Positions 5,805 through 8,870 of a stretch of 8,870 nucleotides of DNA are shown in pieces. The DNA comes from an uncultured Flavobacteriales bacterium (lineage in GTDB: Bacteria > Bacteroidota > Bacteroidia > Flavobacteriales > CALTNV01), in contig CALTNV010000014.1 in the NCBI GenBank assembly GCA_943845485.1, positions 1 through 8,870 of the forward strand. Reading direction: 5' to 3'. Numbering within the stretch: position 1 is the first letter of the stretch; each line of letters begins with the position of its first letter. The notes beneath the pieces are model-generated. The model ran no database searches, was not told the origin of the DNA, and worked only from the letters and a program-made list of their open reading frames with translations. The position numbers were made by a program, and so were the translations under genes.

Positions 5805-7358
5805 ATGAGTGAGTCACTAAAATTAAGGTCGGTTTATAAAGATGGTGTTTTGTTTGATTTTTCAAAACAAAATTTAAGTGACGAAGATTTAAATCGTTTA
5901 TATGATAAATGTGACACTCAAAATTTAAAAGCTCAAATTAAAAATTTATTTAAAGGTGAAAAAATAAATAAAACAGAGAATAGAGCTGTATTACATACCG
6001 CCTTAAGAGACTATAAAAGATATACAGATACAAGAGTTGACAATGAATTAGTAGGGTCGTTGGTAAAAGACAGTTTAGATAAAATAGATGATTTTGTTAC
6101 TAAATTATATGCCAACAAAATTAAAGGCTATACTGGAAAATCCATAACGGATATTATTAACATTGGAATTGGAGGATCGGATTTAGGACCTTGGATGACA
6201 ACAACAGCTTTACGTACTTTTAATCAAGGAATAAAAGTGCATTATGTTTCAAATGTTGATAGCGCCCATATTAGTTTTATTTTAGGTAAACTAAACCCAG
6301 AAACATCTTTGTTTATTATCTCATCAAAAAGTTTTGAAACTACTGAAACTCTTATAAATGCAAAAGCAGCAAAAAAATGGTTAAACTCATATTATCAGCA
6401 CAATAATTTTTTTAATACCCACTTTATAAGTGTTACATCAGCCATAAAAAAAGCAACCGATTTTGGTATTTTAAAAGAAAACTGTTTTCCTATATGGGAT
6501 TGGGTTGGTGGCAGATTTTCATTGTGGTCATCTATTGGTTTAGCAACGGCCTGTGCCATTGGAATGAAAAATTTTTATATGCTTTTGGAAGGTGCTAAAG
6601 AAATGGATCATCATTTTGAAAATGAAAATTACGAGTCAAATATACCTGTTTTGCACGCCTTATGTACCTATAATAATGTAGAAAACAGAAACATATTAGC
6701 CGAAGCTAATATACCATACAGCCAATATTTAAATACATTTCCTGCTTTTATACAACAACTTTCTATGGAAAGTAATGGTAAAAGAATTGATAAAAATGGA
6801 GAAGTAGTAAAGTATCATACAAGTCCAATCGTATGGGGTAAAGCAGGAACCAACTCTCAACATTCATTTTTTCAAGCTATACATCAAGGTACAGTGGAAG
6901 TTAGTACAGAGTTTATTGCTTTTTGTAAACAACCTTCTGAATTTGGTTTAGAAAATCATCATGATGTACTAATTGCAAACTGTATTGCACAAGCAGAAGC
7001 CTTGTGGAATGGTAAAACAGAGAAAGAAGTTATTAATGAGTTAATGGTTAAAGGATATTCTGAAAATAAAATAAATGAAATATTACCTCATAAATTATTT
7101 CCAGGTAAAAAATACTCATCTACACTATTTATAGATGAGCTTACCCCTAAAAGTTTAGGTCAATTAATAGCTTTATATGAGCATAAAACATTTGTTTTAG
7201 GGGTGTTATGGAATATCTATTCTTTTGATCAATGGGGTGTTGAATTAGGAAAAGATTTAGCATCAAAAATTTTAGAAGAAATTGAATATGAAAAAATAAA
7301 CAATCACGATGTCAGCACAAATAACTTAATAAAGCACTTTTTGTCGCATAAAAAGTAG
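5805..7358 (+). CDS. pgi: Glucose-6-phosphate isomerase, short N-terminus
   Basis: A cytosolic enzyme that interconverts glucose-6-phosphate and fructose-6-phosphate in glycolysis and gluconeogenesis. The SIS-fold core is clear: INIGIGGSDLGPWM (118-131), SKSFETTET (174-182), WVGGRFSLWSSIGL (233-246), MESNGK (321-326), QHSFFQAIHQGT (352-363), LFPGKKYSSTLFIDELTP (431-448) and SFDQWGVELGKDLA (473-486). Residues matching the E. coli catalytic Glu355, His386 and Lys514 are E322, H353 and K483. At 517 residues it is about 30 shorter than E. coli Pgi (549). The loss is at the N-terminus: residue 2 here aligns near E. coli residue 36. A TAA lies in frame directly before the ATG (5802-5804) and the next in-frame Met is at residue 131, so 5805 is the only sensible start. 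The gene begins 4 nt after fbpC, apparently in the same operon. It may be fully active, or a second, divergent pgi copy; both remain untested. Confidence 0.93.
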   Translation: MSESLKLRSVYKDGVLFDFSKQNLSDEDLNRLYDKCDTQNLKAQIKNLFKGEKINKTENRAVLHTALRDYKRYTDTRVDNELVGSLVKDSLDKIDDFVTKLYANKIKGYTGKSITDIINIGIGGSDLGPWMTTTALRTFNQGIKVHYVSNVDSAHISFILGKLNPETSLFIISSKSFETTETLINAKAAKKWLNSYYQHNNFFNTHFISVTSAIKKATDFGILKENCFPIWDWVGGRFSLWSSIGLATACAIGMKNFYMLLEGAKEMDHHFENENYESNIPVLHALCTYNNVENRNILAEANIPYSQYLNTFPAFIQQLSMESNGKRIDKNGEVVKYHTSPIVWGKAGTNSQHSFFQAIHQGTVEVSTEFIAFCKQPSEFGLENHHDVLIANCIAQAEALWNGKTEKEVINELMVKGYSENKINEILPHKLFPGKKYSSTLFIDELTPKSLGQLIALYEHKTFVLGVLWNIYSFDQWGVELGKDLASKILEEIEYEKINNHDVSTNNLIKHFLSHKK

Positions 7359-7483
7359 AATAAACGACAATTAATCATGTTTATTTGACATTTTATCACA
7401 ACATCTAACTTTTTGTCTAATCCAATAAATTAGGATTATTTTTTGCAATTAAACATTGTAATTTTAATAAAAAATAATTTACA
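7359..7483 (+). promoter_or_regulatory. pgi-clpB intergenic region with candidate clpB promoter
   Basis: This 125-bp non-coding gap holds TTTG at 7384-7387, then an 18-nt spacer, then TAACTTTTTG at 7406-7415 (7 of 8 to TAnnTTTG). That would start transcription near 7418-7420 and leave a leader of about 65 nt before clpB. The leader would contain a hairpin with a T-tract and further inverted repeats described separately. I see no CIRCE element (the HrcA operator) and no consensus sigma-32 promoter. The 10-mer ACTTTTTGTC occurs at 7336-7345 and again at 7408-7417. Confidence 0.35.
7418..7444 (+). terminator. Probable terminator of the fbpABC-pgi operon
   Basis: A 6-bp stem, TAATCC (7418-7423) with GGATTA (7433-7438), a 9-nt loop, then six further T residues (7439-7444). 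It lies 60 nt past the pgi stop and upstream of clpB. The stem is short and has only two G-C pairs, so termination may be partial. It could equally act in the clpB leader if the promoter proposed at 7384-7415 is real. Confidence 0.5.
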
Positions 7484-7486
7484 ATG
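7454..7486 (+). promoter_or_regulatory. Inverted repeat enclosing the clpB start codon (possible leader hairpin)
   Basis: CATTGTAA (7454-7461) is the exact reverse complement of TTACAATG (7479-7486), whose last three bases are the clpB ATG. In RNA this is an 8-bp stem with a 17-nt A/U loop that would cover the start codon. A competing arm, TTGCAAT (7443-7449), can instead pair with ATTGTAA (7455-7461) through one G-U pair and would free the ATG. The regulatory meaning is inference, and the stem is weak because it is mostly A-U. Confidence 0.3.
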
Positions 7487-8870
7487 GATTTCAATAAGTT
7501 TACAACAAAATCTCAGCAGGCTATTCAAAAAGCTCAAGATTTAGCTAGAGATAACTCAAATCAAGTTATTGAAAATGGTCATTTATTAAAAGGAATTATT
7601 TTAGAGGATCATAATGTTTTCCCATTCATATTAAATAAGTTCTCCATCAATAAAACCATTTTTCAAAAAACATTAGATAGTATATTAAAAAACTATCCTA
7701 AAATAGAAGGAAGTTCAAATATATACTTATCAAACAATGCAAATAAAACCTTAACAGATGCAATGAAAATTGCAGAAAAACATCAAGATGATTTTGTTAC
7801 GATAGAACGGATTTTATTAGCCTTACTTGACAGTAATGACGCTATTTCAAAATTACTATCAGACAACCAAATTGATAAAAAAAAATTAACCCATATTATT
7901 AACGAATTAAGAAACGGAGAAAAAGTGAAATCACAAAATGCTGAAGATACCTACCAATCATTAGAAAAATATGCTATAAACCTTAACCAATTAGCTAAAA
8001 CAGGTAAATTAGACCCTGTGATTGGTAGAGATGAAGAAATTAGAAGAGTAATACAAATTTTAAGTAGAAGAACAAAAAACAATCCTATATTAATTGGTCA
8101 ACCAGGGGTTGGTAAAACTGCTATTGCAGAAGGTTTAGCTCATAGAATTATTAATGGTGATGTACCTGAAAACTTAAAAACAAAAAGCCTTTACTCATTA
8201 GATATGGGAGCATTAATTGCAGGAGCTAAATATAAAGGAGAATTCGAAGAAAGATTAAAAGCCGTTGTTAAAGAAGTAACCTCAGCAGACGGAGAGATTA
8301 TCCTTTTCATAGATGAAATTCATACACTTGTTGGTGCTGGTGGTGGTGAAGGTGCAATGGATGCTGCTAATATATTAAAACCGGCATTGGCAAGAGGAGA
8401 ACTAAGATCAATAGGTGCCACTACATTAGATGAATATCAGAAGTATTTTGAAAAAGATAAAGCACTTGAAAGAAGATTTCAAAAGGTAATGGTTAATGAA
8501 CCTGATACTGAATCTTCTATTACTATTTTAAGAGGAATCAAAGAAAAATACGAAACACACCATAAAGTAATTATTAAAGATTCTGCCATTATATCTGCTG
8601 TGGAGTTGGCACAAAGATATATTTCTGATCGATTTTTACCTGATAAGGCCATTGATTTAATAGATGAAGCAGCTTCTTTATTAAGAATGGAAATGAACTC
8701 AAAACCTGTTGAGTTAGATGAACTTGATAGAAAAATAATGCATCTTGAAATTCAAAAAGAAGCAATGAAGCGTGAAAAAAACAACGCTGAAGTTGAAAGA
8801 ATTAATAGAGAATTAGCTGATTTAAATGATAGAAAAACAGATTTAAGCTCTAAATGGCAAGCAGAAAAAG
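7484..8870 (+). CDS. clpB: ClpB-type ATP-dependent disaggregase, N-terminal part (cut by window edge)
   Basis: A cytosolic AAA+ hexamer that pulls aggregated proteins through its pore together with DnaK. The first 462 codons are present and the frame is open at the right edge; the family is usually about 860 residues. Visible order: an N-domain of two Clp_N repeats (about 5-50 and 83-126), then the first AAA+ domain with Walker A GQPGVGKT (205-212), pore-loop tyrosine Y250 in [10 protein letters not shown], Walker B ILFIDE (D277, E278), sensor region IGATT (310-314), arginine-finger pair R330/R331 in ALERRF, and [17 protein letters not shown] (381-397). From about 405 a charged helical region ([20 protein letters not shown]) starts the ClpB-type coiled-coil middle domain, which favours ClpB over ClpA and ClpC. 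The ATG at 7484 gives a standard N-domain start ([18 protein letters not shown]). The gene is probably transcribed separately from pgi. Confidence 0.95.
   Translation, partial: MDFNKFTTKSQQAIQKAQDLARDNSNQVIENGHLLKGIILEDHNVFPFILNKFSINKTIFQKTLDSILKNYPKIEGSSNIYLSNNANKTLTDAMKIAEKHQDDFVTIERILLALLDSNDAISKLLSDNQIDKKKLTHIINELRNGEKVKSQNAEDTYQSLEKYAINLNQLAKTGKLDPVIGRDEEIRRVIQILSRRTKNNPILIGQPGVGKTAIAEGLAHRIINGDVPENLKTKSLYSLDMGALIAGAKYKGEFEERLKAVVKEVTSADGEIILFIDEIHTLVGAGGGEGAMDAANILKPALARGELRSIGATTLDEYQKYFEKDKALERRFQKVMVNEPDTESSITILRGIKEKYETHHKVIIKDSAIISAVELAQRYISDRFLPDKAIDLIDEAASLLRMEMNSKPVELDELDRKIMHLEIQKEAMKREKNNAEVERINRELADLNDRKTDLSSKWQAEK

Noticed and set aside
5683..5865. Minus-strand reading frame of 60 codons across the fbpC-pgi junction
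   Set aside because: It is antisense to two well-supported genes, has no recognisable family features and no promoter. It is a shadow frame.
7336..7417. Direct repeat ACTTTTTGTC (two copies 72 nt apart) and the TTGTCG/CGACAA inverted repeat nearby as a regulatory or attachment site
   Set aside because: The repeats are short and T-rich, one copy lies in the pgi coding end, and nothing mobile is next to them. Chance is the simpler explanation.
7359..7483. CIRCE/HrcA operator upstream of clpB
   Set aside because: No TTAGCACTC-N9-GAGTGCTAA-like inverted repeat is present; the repeats here are unrelated in sequence.

Overview
The window is about 8.9 kb of AT-rich DNA (roughly 30% G+C by eye). 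It reads as chromosomal core or housekeeping sequence from a member of the Bacteroidota, most likely a marine-type Flavobacteriaceae. The reasons are the low G+C, the absence of Shine-Dalgarno sequences before the starts, a TAnnTTTG-type -7 promoter element, and the protein families present. The genus is inference. I see no mobile element, CRISPR array, tRNA, rRNA or phage gene.

Layout from left to right. (1) The last 65 codons of serC (phosphoserine aminotransferase), plus strand, run in from outside. (2) Convergent to it on the minus strand is a membrane-anchored YdcF/ElyC/SanA-family (DUF218) protein. The two ends share a near-perfect hairpin that looks like a bidirectional terminator. (3) Next on the minus strand is a PaaE-type reductase (FAD, NAD(P) and C-terminal plant-type 2Fe-2S domains), with a clear intrinsic terminator after it and a consensus-like -7 element before it. 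(4) A 118-bp divergent intergenic region contains the palindrome CTAATCATTAG. (5) A tightly packed plus-strand operon follows: an iron-binding lipoprotein (fbpA), a double-domain permease (fbpB) and an ATPase (fbpC) of a ferric-iron ABC importer, and 4 bp later pgi (glucose-6-phosphate isomerase). (6) A 125-bp gap holds a probable pgi terminator, a candidate promoter and several inverted repeats. (7) The first 462 codons of clpB (disaggregase chaperone) run off the right edge.

How they work together: FbpA captures Fe(III), FbpB forms the inner-membrane channel and FbpC powers it. The PaaE-like oxidoreductase is itself an iron-sulfur flavoprotein and is transcribed divergently from the iron operon, so shared iron-responsive control is plausible but unproven. 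Pgi, SerC and ClpB are ordinary metabolism and proteostasis genes.

I found no convincing new biological system. The points most worth a second look are: the Pgi protein, which lacks about 33 N-terminal residues and abuts the iron operon; the clpB leader, where the start codon lies inside an 8-bp inverted repeat with a competing alternative pairing; and the operator-like palindrome between the reductase and the iron operon.
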